In this document: in pieces, positions 62,602 to 64,000 of the stretch
Numbering within the stretch: position 1 is the stretch's first letter
Layout of the letters: each line of letters starts with the position of its first letter
Assembly (NCBI GenBank): GCA_014281115.1
Contig: JACONQ010000005.1
Span: 3,906,001 to 3,970,000, forward strand
Length of the DNA stretch: 64,000 nucleotides
DNA from: Laburnicola sp. R22_1
Taxonomy: Eukaryota > Ascomycota > Dothideomycetes > Pleosporales > Didymosphaeriaceae
Reading direction: 5' to 3'
The notes under the pieces: generated by a model
Told to the model about the DNA's origin: nothing
Seen by the model: only the letters and a program-made list of their open reading frames with translations
Databases searched by the model: none
Made by a program: the position numbers and the translations under genes

Positions 62602-64000
62602 GGAATCACCACCCAAGCAGATACACGATTAGGCATGGCAAAGCTCACCGCGACTGAAGAGCAGACGCTCATACAGTATATCCTCAACCTAGATTCGCGA
62701 GGATTTGCACCCTAGCTAGGTGAGGTGGAAGATATGGCCAACAAACTGCTGGCTGCGCGGCACAGAGACCCTATAGGACAATACTGGGCTTAGCGCTTTG
62801 TAAAGCGCGTACCTGAGCTTAAAATGGCTTTTAATCGAGCGAAGGACTGACAAAGGATATAACAGGAAGACCTAGAGGTTATAAACGCGTAGTTTCAGCT
62901 AGTAGAGGACACAAAAGCCAAGTATAGAGTGCAGGATAAAGACATCTATAACTTCGATAAGATAGGCTTCTAGATAGGAGTTATTGGCTTAATAAAGGTT
63001 GTAACTGGTTTAGAAAGACGTTCTCAACCTACGCTTATTCAGCCAGGCAACCGCAAGTAGGTCACAGTAATTCAGAGTATTTGCGCTGCTAGGTATGCTG
63101 CCCCGCCCTTTATTATCTACAAAGGGCGAGTCCACATCTCAGCGTAGTATGAGGAGACCAGTATCCCCCGCGATTGGAAGCTCTTAGTCTCTGAGACCGG
63201 CTAGACTAACAACAAGCTTGGAGTCGCGTGGTTGAAGCACTTTGACGCGTATACAAGGCCGCGCATGGTGGGGTTATAGAGGTTACTTATTCTAGACGGC
63301 TATGAGAGCCACCACTCCCAGGATTTCAAGGATTATTGCCTGGAACAGAAGATCCTAACACTCTGTATGCCAGCGCACTCATCTCATATCCTCCAGCCGC
63401 TTAATGTGGTCTGTTTCGCGCCACTAAAGCTAAAGTACTCCCAGCGCGTGCGGGACTTAGCGCGCCGACGCGTCTTTCATATCAACAAAGAGGGCTTCCT
63501 ACTAGCCTTTCGCAACGCGTTTTTTAATATGTTTACACTAGAAAACTGCAAGAAAGCCTTTAAGGCCTCTAGGCTTGTTCCTTTAGATGCGTTAGTGGTG
63601 GTAGATCGCCTTGATGTGCGTATTCACACTCCACCTCAGGGTACCCCACCGGATACACCATGGCAAGCCAGGACCCCAAGCAATACCCTCGAGTTTGGAT
63701 CCTAGTCAAAGATCGTACGCGACTCTTTTATTCGGTCTCCACCCGATGCTAAATCGAGCTACTCACAGCTCATAAAAGGTGCTGAACTTATGCTCTACTA
63801 TAGTGTACTTTAAGAGACCCGCATTAAGGAACTTAAGGAGCAAATTAAGGTTCTAACAAAGCGAAAAACGCGTAAAAGAAAGCGCATTTAGAAAGGTGGG
63901 ACGCTAGGCTTTGCTTAGGGAGCAGATTTGGGAGTAGAAAGCCCTTCTATTAGGGTGAAGTTGTCGAAAAGGGCGCGAGGTAGTGGTGAGGGAGAGGCAG
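62602..64000 (+). pseudogene. decayed CENP-B-type transposase of element 7, 3' part
   Basis: Continues the frame interrupted by the hAT element: QYILNLDSRGF, then EVEDMANKLLAARHRDP, VEDTKAKYRVQDKDIYNFDKIGF (first catalytic block), SICAARYAAPPFIIYKG, RLLILDGYESHHSQDF (second block, Asp retained) and HSSHILQPLNVVCFAPL. The stretch from 63367 to 63705 is open (LKYSQRVRDLARRR, ENCKKAFKASRLVPLD). Numerous TAG stops precede it. The Pro-rich TPPQGTPPDTPWQARTPS linker matches the Fot1/Molly type. It runs off the window. Confidence 0.85.

Larger units (their letters stand above)
58706..64000 (+). mobile_element. pogo/Fot1-like transposon (element 7), host of the hAT element, continues past the window
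   Basis: The left terminal repeat follows TA at 58704-58705. The motif CCGGACAG occurs at 58714 and 58731, again 17 bp apart. Coding sequence begins at 58776 (MSQQHDALSSNQEGR) and runs to the hAT insertion at 58926, then resumes at 62602 in the same reading. The right end lies beyond position 64000. It resembles element 1, since both continue TTTGCCAAGACC...ACCA/ACAA after the 17-bp units. Confidence 0.85.

Noticed and set aside
1..64000. CRISPR arrays, bacterial operons, ribosome-binding sites, rRNA genes
   Set aside because: Nothing of this kind is visible, and the introns and gene set show a eukaryotic nuclear genome.

Overview
The window reads as nuclear DNA of a filamentous ascomycete, most likely a dothideomycete of the Pleosporales type. 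The evidence is introns of about 45 to 190 bases with GTRNGT donors and CTRAC-like branch points close to the acceptor, a conserved fungal gene set (Prp18, SAP18, Misato/DML1, a Cps1-like glycosyltransferase 2, an extended Xaa-Pro dipeptidase), and transposons whose decay is dominated by C-to-T and G-to-A type nonsense changes, as expected from repeat-induced point mutation (RIP). The genus is an inference that sequence search would have to settle.

The window has two compartments. Positions 1 to about 27,400 are ordinary gene space: a partial 3' end at the left edge, a small hypothetical protein, a three-exon nuclear/BTB-like protein, a GT2 polysaccharide synthase interrupted by one in-frame TAG, a hypothetical protein, an LCAT-like lipase, a divergently transcribed SAP18/PRP18 pair, DML1, a GPI-anchored proline-rich wall protein and a prolidase with a very long low-complexity tail. 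I found no transposon there. Around 27,400 the sequence turns AT-rich, and from 27,770 to the right edge it is mostly transposons.

The transposon compartment holds parts of seven pogo/Fot1-like (CENP-B-domain) DNA elements, one mariner-like element with terminal repeats of about 86 bp, one full-length and apparently intact RNase H-bearing LINE with a 14-bp target duplication, one hAT element with an 8-bp target duplication, one solo-LTR-like insertion with a 5-bp target duplication, and a LINE-like RNase H fragment. Several are nested: pogo in pogo (twice), hAT in pogo, LTR-like in pogo. Three non-transposon genes survive among them: an F-box protein (39.7-41.3 kb), a secreted cysteine-containing protein with acidic and Lys-Pro tracts (41.4-43.6 kb), and a lectin/aerolysin-like secreted protein broken by a frameshift (51.2-52.7 kb). 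This layout resembles the repeat-rich, effector-bearing compartments of plant-associated Dothideomycetes.

The most interesting pattern is shared by all seven pogo-like elements. Each terminal repeat I can see contains a motif repeated directly with a period of exactly 17 bp. The motif differs in every element while the spacing does not. Seventeen bp is also the length of the CENP-B box, so these look like lineage-specific paired binding sites for CENP-B-type transposases.
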